From Paenalicyclobacillus cellulosilyticus (lineage in GTDB: Bacteria; Bacillota; Bacilli; Alicyclobacillales; Alicyclobacillaceae), in NCBI RefSeq assembly GCF_014647315.1, contig NZ_BMOY01000007.1, positions 1 through 64,000 on the forward strand: a DNA stretch of 64,000 nt, written 5' to 3'. The position numbers were made by a program, and so were the translations under genes. Below, in pieces: positions 8,766 to 18,161 of the stretch (position 1 is its first letter; each line of letters begins with the position of its first letter). The notes beneath the pieces were generated by a model, which saw nothing but the letters and a program-made list of their open reading frames with translations, was not told where the DNA came from and did no database searches.

Positions 8766-10547
8766 ATGTTCCATTCGTTGAAGACCAAGATTGCGGCCAC
8801 GTACAGCGCCATCATCGTGTTGTCGTTTTTTGCCATGTTCCTCTTGGTCTATCGCGCGTCCCTGTCCATCCTGCGCAACGAGATCGAGTACGCGGCGACT
8901 CAGGCCATTCATGAGTACGCGGCGTATGTCGGTGACACCATGGACCAGATCTACAACTTGGCCGGCGTGATCTTGAACAGCCAGACCATCAAGGTCTGGT
9001 ACGCGCAAACGCGCGCCGGGCGCCTCCCGCATAACCGGCAAATGTTGCTCAACCGGACCGTGAGTCAAGAGATCACGCTGATTGCCAACAGCTACCCTGT
9101 GGTCGACGCCATCGCCGTACTCGGGAAGGATGGTCTGTACATCGACGAAAACAACCATATCGTCCTGCACAGCGGGTATGAGCACACCGCGTGGTTCAAA
9201 GCGTTTCGCACCCATGCGGCGTACTGGATCCCGGTGTATGACAACCAGGGCAGGCGGTATCAACAGGGGGACGTGATCAGCTTCCTCGTCCCCATTGGAA
9301 CGTTTGAGCCGACGCATGCGCAGAGTGTGCTCAAAATCGACATCCGGGTCGGCACGTTCCAGGACCTGTTGACGCAGCCCCAGTTTCGCATGTTGGCGGT
9401 CGAGGACGTGTTTCTGCTCAACCACCAGGGGGTGTCGATGTTATCCAACCGGTATCCGGGAGATGCCGGGCTGCGCCGGAGTTTGGAAGAAGCTGTCCAC
9501 AGCGAGGCGCAAAACGGGGTCATGTACGTATCCACACACCGGGGCCGCTACATGGTGATGTACGACAAGCTGCCGACCAGCGGCTGGACGGTGGCCGCCC
9601 TCATTTCGGAGGCGAGGATCTTCTCCAGCCTGGACGAGCTGCGGCAGCGGATTGTGCAGATGACGCTCCTTCTCTTGGGGTTGACCGTCGTGGTCTCTTT
9701 CCTGCTGTCGTACCGGATGACGAACGCGTTGAGCCGGCTGGTGCGGGCGATGCGGTTGGTCAAACGCGGCGGGTTCGAACCGGCCGAACACCTCCTGGCA
9801 CAGACGCCCTTGCCGCGCGACGAGATAGGGGTGGCGACGGAAGCGTTCCTGGAAATGGTCCAAGAACTGAAGGAACACATCCGCCGGGAGGTGGAGTCGC
9901 ACGCGCTGCGCCAACGGGCCGAATACAAGGCGTTGTTGATGCAGATCAACCCGCATTTTTTGTTCAACACCCTGGAGATGATGAGCAGCCTCGCGCTGCA
10001 GGGCCGCACCGAGGACATCCTGACCGTCATCGAAGCGATGGGCAAGATGCTCCGCTTCTCGCTGCGCAGCGATTCCGATCTCGTCGACATTCACGAGGAA
10101 CTTTCCTATATTGATCACTACCTGGCCATTCTGCAACTCCGTTACAAGGAGCGGTTGCAGATTCACAAAGAAATATCCGCAGACCTGGGGCACGTGCGCG
10201 TCATCAAATTTCTTTTGCAGCCGCTCGTCGAAAACGCCGTGAAGTTCACCTTGCCGTACCGGCCGGTGTGCCAGCTGCGCATTCGGGTACAGGCGGAGGA
10301 CGGGCTTCGCGTCGAGGTGAGCGACAACGGCATCGGCATGCCGCCCGAGCTGGTCCAACAATTGGCAGACGGGACGTACCTCGACGAACTGTGGAGCACC
10401 GGGGAGCAGCGGATCGGGCTGCGCAACGTGCTGGGTCGCTGCCGGATGCACTACGGGGAAAGGTTTCACTGTCATGTGGCTTCTTCCCCGCAGCACGGGA
10501 CGTCCATCACACTGGTCCTGCCGGTTGTGCGCGATGCATCAGGTTGA
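8766..10547 (+). CDS. Sensor histidine kinase, YesM family
   Basis: Membrane sensor kinase of 593 residues. It has a first membrane segment at about residues 13-31, an extracytoplasmic Cache-like sensor region of about 265 residues, a second segment near 297-317, a HAMP linker, the His-kinase domain with QINPHFLFNTLEM (phospho-acceptor His397), and an HATPase domain with VENAVKF and DNGIGMP. AAGGAG lies nine bases before the ATG at 8766; the frame is open further upstream without a ribosome site. It pairs with the regulator immediately downstream. Such YesM/YesN pairs usually control neighbouring sugar importers, here system 1. Confidence 0.88.
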   Translation: MFHSLKTKIAATYSAIIVLSFFAMFLLVYRASLSILRNEIEYAATQAIHEYAAYVGDTMDQIYNLAGVILNSQTIKVWYAQTRAGRLPHNRQMLLNRTVSQEITLIANSYPVVDAIAVLGKDGLYIDENNHIVLHSGYEHTAWFKAFRTHAAYWIPVYDNQGRRYQQGDVISFLVPIGTFEPTHAQSVLKIDIRVGTFQDLLTQPQFRMLAVEDVFLLNHQGVSMLSNRYPGDAGLRRSLEEAVHSEAQNGVMYVSTHRGRYMVMYDKLPTSGWTVAALISEARIFSSLDELRQRIVQMTLLLLGLTVVVSFLLSYRMTNALSRLVRAMRLVKRGGFEPAEHLLAQTPLPRDEIGVATEAFLEMVQELKEHIRREVESHALRQRAEYKALLMQINPHFLFNTLEMMSSLALQGRTEDILTVIEAMGKMLRFSLRSDSDLVDIHEELSYIDHYLAILQLRYKERLQIHKEISADLGHVRVIKFLLQPLVENAVKFTLPYRPVCQLRIRVQAEDGLRVEVSDNGIGMPPELVQQLADGTYLDELWSTGEQRIGLRNVLGRCRMHYGERFHCHVASSPQHGTSITLVLPVVRDASG

Positions 10548-10566
10548 CGAAAGGGGGGTGAGGGCG

Positions 10567-12115
10567 TTGTACAGGGTGCTGCTCGTGGACGACGAGCCAG
10601 AGGTCTGCACCGGCCTGGCCATGAAGATCGACTGGAAGACCTTGGGTGTTGAGCTGGCGGGTACGGCGTATGACGGAGAAGAGGCCATCGCGCGCTTGGA
10701 GCGGGAGGACGTCCACGTCGTCGTCACCGACATGCAGATGCCGCGGCTGCACGGGGTGGACCTGTTGCGTTGGTGCCACGAGCACCGGCCGCAGATCAAG
10801 CTCATCGTCCTCACGGGATACGACGAGTTCGCCTATGCGAAAGCCGCCATCCAGACCGGCGTGCAGGACTTTCTGCTCAAACCGGTGGTGCGCGAAGAAC
10901 TGATGCAGGCGCTCCAGCGCGCGGTGGAAAGGTTGCGGGCCGAGTCGGACGCGCAAGGCGCGCTCGACGCCTACCGGCGGCTGCAGCGGGAGCAGTGGGT
11001 CCTCATGGTGGCGAAACACGGCTTCGCCGAGGCGGGCGCGGAGTCCACGGAAAGCGGCGCGCAGGTGCCGGAACGGCTGAAGGCGGAGCCGGTGGTGTTT
11101 GTGACCGTGTCGCCGCGCGGGCTTGTGCTCGCGGGGGGTGATGACGCGGTGCGCCTGCGCCGCCTCACCTCCGTTTGCCGGGCGTATGCGGACGAGCACG
11201 CGGATGTGTGTCAGTTTTTCGCGGACCCGGGCCGCGTGTTTCCACTTCATCGTGGTGGCGGACGGGCACCGCGCGTGGGTCAGCATGCTGCTGCGGCGCC
11301 TGTCGGCGGAGTATGAAGAAAAGTGGATTGTCGGGGTGGGCCATCCGGTACAAGGCCTGGCCGAGTGGCAGAAGGGGTGGATCTCGTCCTGGGTCAACTG
11401 GGGTGTACACCAGGCGAGCGGCGGCCAGGGTGACGGGATCTTCCCTGCGCGCGGCGCGGACGAGACTTGGGGTGAGCGGGAGAAAAAAGGATTTCGCCTG
11501 GCATTGCTGCGTGGTGACGCCGGCGCGGCGAGATCGCAGATCACGGCCAGTCTGTCGCGCGCACTGCTTACGTCGCCGGCCCATTTTGCGCGCATGGTGT
11601 TTCGGCTGTTGCTCGAGATTGAGGAGTACGCGGTCGCGGCCGGGGTGGACCTGCAACCCGCGCTGCAGCTGTGGCTGCAACCTGACCGGGTGTGGCGGAT
11701 GTACTCTGTGCAATCGGCCAGCGACTACCTGATGTCCTTGGTGAACGAGGTGTTGCAGGAGGTCGCGAACCGTGTCCGGAAGGTGAAGAGCAGCGAGGCC
11801 TTGGCTGCGGATGTCCGGCGTTTCCTCGAGGAGAACTACATGTACGACTTGACGCTGCAGGATGTGGCGGAACGGTATCACTACAACGTGTCCTATTTTG
11901 CCGAGGTGTTTCGCCGGGCGACGGGGAAGACGTTCGTGGAGTACCTGACCGAGATACGAATGCGTCACGCCGCCGAGCTGTTGCGGGACGAAAGCATCAG
12001 TCTGGCGAGCGTGGCCGAGCTGACCGGTTTTGCGAGCGTGAGCTATTTCAGTTCGAAGTTCAAGCGCTGCTTCGGGGTCACCCCGTCCGAATACCGGCGG
12101 AAACTGCAGTCATGA
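10567..12115 (+). pseudogene. YesN-type response regulator (receiver + AraC), frameshifted
   Basis: The first part reads LYRVLLVDDEPEV with a receiver domain (phospho-acceptor D55 in VVTDMQMP, then KPVVREE). The frame changes by +1 at about 11224-11236, around a CCCGGGCC run. It continues in the next frame as CFHFIVVADGHRAW and ends with an AraC helix-turn-helix pair (LTLQDVAERYHYNVSYFAEV and SVAELTGFASVSYFSSKFKR). Joined, the protein would be about 515 residues, normal for the family. A TTG start with GGGGGG eight bases upstream is preferred. Either the gene is inactivated or the base run was misread. It would regulate the ABC/glycosidase locus with the YesM-type kinase. Confidence 0.8.
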
Positions 12116-12117
12116 GG

Positions 12118-12693
12118 TCACGCTTCCGCCGGGAAGATGTGGTTCAAATCCACGGTCAAGCCTGGAAACATCTCGACCATGATCACATCCGGCACGCTGT
12201 AGACCGCCGGGGCACCGTACGCCCCGTCGCGCAGCGTGAACGATTCCACCGTGCGGTAGAGCGGATCGACCAGCCAATACAGCGGCACGCCCGCCCGCTG
12301 ATACAGATTGAATTTTCGAACTTTGTCGTGGCGGACGGATGCGGGGGAGAGGATCTCGATGACCCACTTCAACTCGCCGGCGATGCAGTTGCCCATTTGA
12401 TACGCTTGACACATCACAAAGACATCCGGTTGCACGACGACGGGTATGTCCTCCGGCCGCATCCCCGGCTGCACGAACAGGGCCACGTCGCGCGGCGCGT
12501 GGTGCGCCCGGCATGAACCGTCCTTGAAGTACGCGCGGAGGATGTCCTCCAGCGCCTCGGATACATCTTGATGCGCCGGAGATGGGGAGGGAGCGAGCGA
12601 GAACAACTGGCCGTCGATCAGCTCCCACCGTTCGCCTTCCGGCAGTGCGCAGAAGTCTGTATACGTGAAGCGGCGGTTTTCGAACGCTCCCAT
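12118..12693 (-). CDS. Uma2 family (DUF820) putative endonuclease
   Basis: A 191-residue protein of the Uma2/DUF820 family, which has a restriction-endonuclease-like fold. Visible family features are FTYTDFCALPEGERWELIDGQL at the N-terminus (abridged: LPEGERWELIDG), VVQPDVFVM, KWVIEILSPAS and YQRAGVPLYWLVDP, which carry the D/E-x-K type active-site residues. GGGAGG lies seven bases before the ATG at 12693. It converges with the response-regulator gene, the two stops being two bases apart. The family is often present in many copies in Firmicutes and cyanobacteria; its cellular role is unclear. A TACAAT box at 12738-12743 on the same strand may be its -10. Confidence 0.85.
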   Translation of the reverse strand: MGAFENRRFTYTDFCALPEGERWELIDGQLFSLAPSPSPAHQDVSEALEDILRAYFKDGSCRAHHAPRDVALFVQPGMRPEDIPVVVQPDVFVMCQAYQMGNCIAGELKWVIEILSPASVRHDKVRKFNLYQRAGVPLYWLVDPLYRTVESFTLRDGAYGAPAVYSVPDVIMVEMFPGLTVDLNHIFPAEA

Positions 12694-12772
12694 GGGTCTG
12701 CCTCCCTGTGCCACGGGCGGTCTTGCACGTTACCTTGATTGTAACAGAGACGAGGTGGGGGAAGGAGCGCTT

Positions 12773-12788
12773 CCACGCGCGCGCGTGG
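12773..12788. promoter_or_regulatory. 16-base perfect palindrome CCACGCGC/GCGCGTGG
   Basis: Perfect palindrome between the PucR stop and the Uma2 start, both read leftward. It can fold as a short stem or take an alternating purine-pyrimidine form. It lacks a T-run, so it is at most a weak terminator for the regulator gene. Confidence 0.3.
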
Positions 12789-12805
12789 GTTGGGGTGCAG
12801 CAAAC

Positions 12806-14107
12806 CTACACCCCGCCCCGTTCCTCGCGTTGTTGGTGGTACAGGTACGCATACACCGCCAGGTGCACGCTCAAGCGTTGGACGGGATCGTCCAGATTCG
12901 CGCGCAGCAGCCGCTCGATCTGCAGGAGGCGATGGTAGAGTGTCTGCCGGTGAATGTAGAGCCGGTCGGCCGTCTGTTGTTTCGAGCGGTCGCAGTCGAG
13001 ATAGACCTTCAGGGTGTGCAGGAGTTGGGTATGGTTCTGGCGGTCGTACTCCATCACGGCCGCCAGTTCCGCCTGGGCCAGCGCCAGGATGTCATCGTGG
13101 CGAGCCAGGGGCGCAATCCAGCGGTAGACGCCCGCGTCCTCGTAGAACATCATGTCCTGTCCGCATAACTGGGCGAATGAGCTGGCCGCGACCGCGGTGC
13201 GGTAGCTGTCGCGGATGCGGTGTGTGCCGCCTGCCCGCCCGGCCGCTTCTTGGCCTACGCCGACGTGGAGTGCGTCCGGAAAGCCGTGGTTGCGCAAGGC
13301 ATGCCGCAGGTCTTGCATGGCAGCTTGCATGCGCGGACGCCATTGGGCAGGGGTTCCGTCCATTTCCAAGAGGGCGATGCTGCTGTCCAAGCGAATGGAA
13401 AGGAACACGCGCAGGCGCTGGTGCTGAAACGACTCGCGCAGAATGGAGGCGAGTTCGGTCTTGCGGTCCACCCACGCCTCCGGGAGATCCTGCTGATTTT
13501 TCCCCTGGGTCAGGCGGAGGACGGCAATCCGGTACCTGCGGTCTGGCTTGAGCCGCATGCCGGCGCCGAACCAGGCTTCTCCCTCTTCATCTCCGAGGAT
13601 GAGCCGCTCCAACCAATCTTGTTCCGAGAGCATCTGCCGTTCTTGCAAAAAGATGAGCTTGTGCAGGTCCTGCGTGATGTCCACAAACCGCACCTGGACC
13701 GGGAAGACGATGAGCGGGAAATGGTGTTGCTCGGCCAGATGGCGCACCGAGGCGGGGATGTCCGCCAGCACGGTGCCCAGTTCCACGCACAAGCCGCTGG
13801 CGCGTCCTTCGATGAGCTGACGCACGTACTGAAGAAACTTCTCCTCACTCTGGCCGACGCCCGCGCCCGTCGACAGCACGAGTTCACCGCCGTGGATGAG
13901 CGCACGGGCGTCGGCGACGTCCAGGATGTGCACCCAGCGCACCAAGCGGTCGAGACCGTGTTCCCCGGCAATCACCCGCGCTTGTGCGAACAGAGGCCGT
14001 TCCAAGACGTCGCGGACGCGCAGGAGTCCGCAGGACGGAGCGGGATCACCTTCCCGCAGCGGCTGGTGTTGACGTGCAGGTGTAAGCGATTCGGCATGAA
14101 AGCGCAT
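12806..14107 (-). CDS. PucR family transcriptional regulator
   Basis: A 433-residue regulator with the PucR N-terminal domain (LLRVRDVLERPLFAQARVIAG then RWVHILDVADARALIHGGEL), a central GGDEF-like region, and the C-terminal PucR helix-turn-helix (LLHTLKVYLDCDRSKQQTAD with LYIHRQTLYHRL). PucR proteins activate nitrogen-compound catabolism genes such as those for purines or amino acids. The ATG at 14107 has GGAGG eight bases upstream. It is divergent from the ald gene cluster across a 410-base AT-rich region with palindromes, so it is the prime candidate regulator of that cluster. Confidence 0.9.
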   Translation of the reverse strand: MRFHAESLTPARQHQPLREGDPAPSCGLLRVRDVLERPLFAQARVIAGEHGLDRLVRWVHILDVADARALIHGGELVLSTGAGVGQSEEKFLQYVRQLIEGRASGLCVELGTVLADIPASVRHLAEQHHFPLIVFPVQVRFVDITQDLHKLIFLQERQMLSEQDWLERLILGDEEGEAWFGAGMRLKPDRRYRIAVLRLTQGKNQQDLPEAWVDRKTELASILRESFQHQRLRVFLSIRLDSSIALLEMDGTPAQWRPRMQAAMQDLRHALRNHGFPDALHVGVGQEAAGRAGGTHRIRDSYRTAVAASSFAQLCGQDMMFYEDAGVYRWIAPLARHDDILALAQAELAAVMEYDRQNHTQLLHTLKVYLDCDRSKQQTADRLYIHRQTLYHRLLQIERLLRANLDDPVQRLSVHLAVYAYLYHQQREERGGV

Positions 14108-14171
14108 GCAAGATTCCTCCTTGCCTTCTTCCGTTTGCAGGCGTGTGACAGACAATGATACGGTGTTCTTG

Positions 14172-14421
14172 ATATGAAATATAACACATATGAGCGGAAC
14201 TCAGTTTGAATCTGGCGATATCCGGATTAATAATGTAATACTTTATTACATAACCACGTCCGGTGTGCAAGCGGTAGGCAGGGACGGATTGGCTTGCAAC
14301 GGCAAGGATTCCCTAGCGTATCCGCTGTATACGGCCGAATTTTCCCTGGACTGTGGCGGCAGGGGCTCGATAACATGTATGACATATCCTTCTCTTCATA
14401 TTACATCTTGTACGATTACAA
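14172..14421. promoter_or_regulatory. Divergent control region with palindromic operators
   Basis: The 410-base gap between pucR and ald is unusually AT-rich for this part of the window. It holds ATATG/CATAT arms (14172-14176, 14187-14191), a perfect ATGTAATA-CTT-TATTACAT repeat (14233-14251), and TTGTA-CGAT-TACAA (14408-14421) beside another ATTACA (14400-14405). The recurring TGTAA/TTACA half-site suggests a common regulator, plausibly the adjacent PucR protein. No clean -35/-10 pair was assigned. Confidence 0.5.
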
Positions 14422-14517
14422 CACGAGCGAAATCCGCGATGATCCGAAGTAATCGGAGCCCATGGGCTCTTCGCCGCCGACGACATCCCGGCACCGGACG
14501 GGAGGGGGATGAAATTC

Positions 14518-15645
14518 ATGCGGATTGGTGTGCCGAAGGAACGCAAGGTTCGCGAGTATCGCGTCAGCTTGACGCCGGCAGGCGTTCAGGCGCTGGTGGC
14601 CGCCGGGCAGCAAGTGTTCGTCGAAACGAACGCGGGTGCCGGCAGCGGGTTCGCGGACGATGACTACCGGCAGGCGGGTGCCATCCTCTGCGACCGCGAG
14701 GAAGCGTGGGCTGCCGACATCGTGGTGAAGGTCAAGGAGCCGCTCCCTGAAGAACACCGGTTCTTCCGGGAGGGGATGATCCTCTTTACCTATCTCCATC
14801 TGGCAGCGGCACCCGATTTGACGCGGGCGCTGTGCGACGCCGGGGTGACCGCGGTGGCGTACGAGACGGTGCAGTTGGAGGACGGTTCGCTGCCGCTATT
14901 GGCGCCGATGAGTGAGGTGGCAGGGCGGATGTCGGTACAGATTGGCGCCCGACTGCTGGAAAAGGAGTACGGCGGTGCCGGTGTGCTGTTGGGCGGCGTA
15001 CCCGGCGTCCCGCCCGCCAAAGTGGCGGTGATAGGTGCGGGCACGGTCGGAACGCAGGCAGCCCGCATGGCGGTCGGCATGGGGGCGGACGTGACGGTGC
15101 TCGACATCAGCGCGCAGCGGTTGGGACGCCTCGATGAGGCGTTCCAAGGCCGGATCAAGACCGTCATCTCCAACGCCTACACGGTCGCCGAGGCGGTGCG
15201 CCAGGCCGACCTGTTGATTGGCGCCGTCCTGGTGCCTGGCGCTCGTGCGCCCAAGATTGTGAGTCGTGAGATGGTCGCGCAAATGCGGCCGGGATGTGTC
15301 GTGGTGGATGTGTCGGTCGATCAAGGCGGATGCATCGAGACGATTGACCGGGTGACGACCCATGACGATCCCACGTATTTGGTCGACGGCGTCGTGCATT
15401 ACGCCGTGGCCAACATACCGGGCGCGGTGCCGCGCACTTCGACCCTCGCCTTGGCCAACGCCACGCTGCCTTACCTGCTTCAACTCGCGATGCACGGAGA
15501 GGAAGCCATCCGCCGCCACCGCCCGTTGCGGAAGGGTCTCAATGTGTACCGAGGGCACGTCACCGCACCGGGCGTGTCCGAAGCGCTCGGGGTGGCGTAC
15601 CACGACCCGGAGACGCTGTTCGCGCAGACCATCTTTGCGGTGTGA
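14518..15645 (+). CDS. ald: Alanine dehydrogenase
   Basis: NAD-dependent alanine dehydrogenase, 375 residues, which converts L-alanine to pyruvate and ammonia. The N-terminus MRIGVPKERKVREYRVSLTP (20 residues) and the KVKEPLPEE segment match the family, the Rossmann motif is VAVIGAGTVGTQAARMA, and VDVSVDQGGC and PGAVPRTST are further signatures. The ATG at 14518 is preferred to one three codons upstream because GGAGGGG is then about ten bases away. It leads a run of same-direction genes and, with the following pyruvate-using transaminase, would recycle the alanine formed back to pyruvate. Confidence 0.95.
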   Translation: MRIGVPKERKVREYRVSLTPAGVQALVAAGQQVFVETNAGAGSGFADDDYRQAGAILCDREEAWAADIVVKVKEPLPEEHRFFREGMILFTYLHLAAAPDLTRALCDAGVTAVAYETVQLEDGSLPLLAPMSEVAGRMSVQIGARLLEKEYGGAGVLLGGVPGVPPAKVAVIGAGTVGTQAARMAVGMGADVTVLDISAQRLGRLDEAFQGRIKTVISNAYTVAEAVRQADLLIGAVLVPGARAPKIVSREMVAQMRPGCVVVDVSVDQGGCIETIDRVTTHDDPTYLVDGVVHYAVANIPGAVPRTSTLALANATLPYLLQLAMHGEEAIRRHRPLRKGLNVYRGHVTAPGVSEALGVAYHDPETLFAQTIFAV

Positions 15646-15662
15646 AAGGGGAGGCGGGTTCC

Positions 15663-17075
15663 ATGCGTTCTGAAACGGCGAAGGACGCAGACACACAAGG
15701 TGCCACTGCGGCGCAGCGGTGGTTGGAACAGGACCGCCGGTACGTGTGGCACCACATGCAACCGTACGCGGCGAGCCGGGATCCCATGATTGTGGTTCAC
15801 GGTGAAGGGGCCACCATCACGGACATCCACGGGAACCGCTACATCGACGCCATGTCGGGGCTGTGGTGCGTGAACCTGGGCTACTCGGAGCGGGAGCTTG
15901 CCGAGGCGGCGTACCGGCAGCTGGCGGAGATGCCGTATTACCCGCTCACCCAAAGTCACCTGCCGGCCATTCGGTTGGCGGAAAAACTCAACGCCTGGTT
16001 GGGCGGGGAATACAAAATTTTCTTTTCTAACAGCGGATCGGAGGCGAACGAGACCGCGTTCAAGCTGGCGCGCCAGTACCATGCCCAGCGCGGCGAGCCC
16101 GGCCGGTGGAAGGTCATCTCCCGGTACCGGGCGTACCACGGCAACTCCGGGGCTGCGCTCGCAGCGACGGGCCAGGCGCAGCGGAAGTACAAGTACGAAC
16201 CGCTCGCTCCCGGATTTGTGCATGTCCCGCCGCCGTACTGCTACCGTTGCCCGTTCGGCCAAGCGTATGGCTCGTGTCACCTCGAGTGCGCGTCGGTGTA
16301 CGAACAGGTGATGGAGTGGGAGGGGCCGGAGACCATCGCGGCCGTCATCATGGAACCCGTGATCACCGGGGGCGGCGTGATTGTCCCCCCGCCCGAGTAC
16401 ATGCGGCAGGTGCGGGAGATCTGCGACCGGTACGGGGTGCTGCTCATCGTGGACGAGGTCATCTGCGGCTTCGGGCGATCCGGTGAGCGGTTCGGCCACC
16501 ACAACTTCGGCGTTGAGCCCGACATCGTCACCATGGCCAAAGGGATTACGAGCGGCTATCTGCCGCTGTCGGCGACCGCGGTCCGGGCGTCATTGTTTGA
16601 GGCGTTCAAGGACGACGCACCGTACGCCCATTTCCGCCACGTCAACACGTTCGGCGGCAATCCGGCGGCGTGCGCCCTGGCGGTGCGGACGCTCGAGATC
16701 ATGGAGGAGCGCCGCCTGGTGGAGCGGGCGCGCGAATTGGGCCGTGCGCTGTCCGCGGCGCTGGTGCCGCTCGCCGCGCACCCGAACGTGGGAGACGTCC
16801 GCAGCTTCGGCTTTCTCGCGGGTATCGAGCTGGTGGCGGACAAGGAGACCCGGTCGCCCGCACCGGCGGCGTTCGTCAACCAGGTGCTCGCAGGCTGCAA
16901 GCGGCGCGGGGTCATCATCGGGAAAAACGGGGACACGGTGCCGAATCACAACAACGTATTGACCATCAGCCCGCCGTTCGTCGTCAGCCGCGAGGAGTTG
17001 GACCAGATTGTCCAGGCGGTCACAGAGGCGGTCCACGAGGCGGCGGAAGGAGCCGGGCCGTCCGGCGCAAGCTGA
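15663..17075 (+). CDS. Class III omega-aminotransferase (pyruvate-dependent type)
   Basis: PLP-dependent class III aminotransferase of 470 residues. The PLP lysine is K293 in TMAKGITSGY, preceded by the aspartate of LIVDEVICGFGR. The cysteine-rich insert YCYRCPFGQAYGSCHLEC resembles pyruvate-dependent enzymes such as taurine- or beta-alanine-pyruvate aminotransferases. GGGGAGG lies eight bases before the ATG at 15663, 17 bases after ald. The pairing with alanine dehydrogenase supports pyruvate as amino acceptor and an omega-amino acid or amine as donor. With the semialdehyde dehydrogenase further down, beta-alanine is a reasonable substrate, but this is inferred. Confidence 0.82.
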   Translation: MRSETAKDADTQGATAAQRWLEQDRRYVWHHMQPYAASRDPMIVVHGEGATITDIHGNRYIDAMSGLWCVNLGYSERELAEAAYRQLAEMPYYPLTQSHLPAIRLAEKLNAWLGGEYKIFFSNSGSEANETAFKLARQYHAQRGEPGRWKVISRYRAYHGNSGAALAATGQAQRKYKYEPLAPGFVHVPPPYCYRCPFGQAYGSCHLECASVYEQVMEWEGPETIAAVIMEPVITGGGVIVPPPEYMRQVREICDRYGVLLIVDEVICGFGRSGERFGHHNFGVEPDIVTMAKGITSGYLPLSATAVRASLFEAFKDDAPYAHFRHVNTFGGNPAACALAVRTLEIMEERRLVERARELGRALSAALVPLAAHPNVGDVRSFGFLAGIELVADKETRSPAPAAFVNQVLAGCKRRGVIIGKNGDTVPNHNNVLTISPPFVVSREELDQIVQAVTEAVHEAAEGAGPSGAS

Positions 17076-17183
17076 AAATCATCCGCGAGCAGTCGGGTGA
17101 ATCCGGCACAGGTTGGACCGCGCACGCGGGCCCGCCCGGACGACGGGCACCGCGTGCCGCGGGCGATGGAGGGAGGGCTGCGT

Positions 17184-18104
17184 TTGACGACGCTCATCAC
17201 GGGCGGATGCGGGTTTGTCGGCGCCACCCTGGTGCGCAAGCTGCGGCAGCAGGGAGAAGAGGTCGTGAGCATCGACCGGCGCTTCACGGAGGGCAACACA
17301 GGCGACCCAGGGCACCATTACTACCAGGCGGACATCCTCGACGTGGGCCGGTTGGTGGAGTTGATGCAGCGCCACCGGGTGGCGCGCGTCATCCACACGG
17401 CGGCCATCAGCCACCCGGTGGTGTCGCGCGAGGTGCCGTACCAGACCGTGATGGTCAACGCCCTGGGCACGGCGGCGGTGTTCGAGGCCGCCCGTGTCGC
17501 CGGGGTGCGCCGGGTGGTGAATTTCAGCTCGGAGTGCGCGTACGGCAACAACCGCGATGAGGGCGTGGTGTTCGAGACATCCCGGCTGCTGCCGACCACC
17601 CCCTACGGGGTCACGAAGGTGTTCACGGAGCACTTGGCGCGGGTGTACAGCGACCTGTACGGCATGGAGATTCCGTCGCTGCGTCCCGGTTGGATCTACG
17701 GCCCGGGCCAGTTCATGCAGTGCTACCTGAAGACGATGCTCCGCAACGCCATCGACGGTGTGCCGACCGTGGAGGAGCAGGGCGGCGAGTATCGGTTCCA
17801 GTACGTCCATGTGGAAGATGTAGCGGACGCGGCTTGGCTAGCCGCCACGGTGCCCGGCGTCGGGGCGGAGGTGTTCAACATTACGGCCGGTGTGCAGCAC
17901 AGCTACTGGGAGGTCGCCGCGGAGGTGAAGAAGTTGTTTCCGGACGCCGTGATCGACATCGGTCCTGGCACCATCGACGTACTGGACGAAAACGGGGTGT
18001 TCGACATCACGAAGGCACAGCGGGTTCTGGGGTGGCGTCCCCGCTACGACTTGGCGTCCGGCATCCGCCAGTACGCGGCGTGGCTGCGGGAGCACCCGTA
18101 CTGA
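17184..18104 (+). CDS. NAD-dependent epimerase/dehydratase
   Basis: Extended short-chain dehydrogenase of about 306 residues. The glycine motif GGCGFVG is at residues 6-12, SSECAYGNN carries the catalytic serine region, and TPYGVTK supplies the Y-x3-K pair. HVEDVADAAWLA is the usual later landmark of sugar-nucleotide epimerases. A TTG start is chosen because GGAGGGAGGG lies six bases upstream and the glycine motif then falls at the expected distance from the N-terminus. It lies inside the putative amino-compound cluster, but no role there is evident. Confidence 0.78.
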   Translation: MTTLITGGCGFVGATLVRKLRQQGEEVVSIDRRFTEGNTGDPGHHYYQADILDVGRLVELMQRHRVARVIHTAAISHPVVSREVPYQTVMVNALGTAAVFEAARVAGVRRVVNFSSECAYGNNRDEGVVFETSRLLPTTPYGVTKVFTEHLARVYSDLYGMEIPSLRPGWIYGPGQFMQCYLKTMLRNAIDGVPTVEEQGGEYRFQYVHVEDVADAAWLAATVPGVGAEVFNITAGVQHSYWEVAAEVKKLFPDAVIDIGPGTIDVLDENGVFDITKAQRVLGWRPRYDLASGIRQYAAWLREHPY

Positions 18105-18161
18105 AGCGGTAGTCAGCGGCCGGGGCGGGAAAGGTGGAAGCAGGGAGAGGAAGGTGAAGGC

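Noticed and set aside
7224-9425. Very long open frame (over 700 codons) on the minus strand across the GH65-like and kinase genes
   Set aside because: It is antisense to two genes with recognised domains, its translation is rich in R, H, Q and P with no motif, and it arises from the high GC content of the opposite strand.
11200-11250. Programmed ribosomal frameshift in the response regulator
   Set aside because: No slippery heptamer, stop-codon stimulator or conserved hairpin is apparent at the junction, and this regulator family is not known to use recoding; mutation or sequencing error is simpler.
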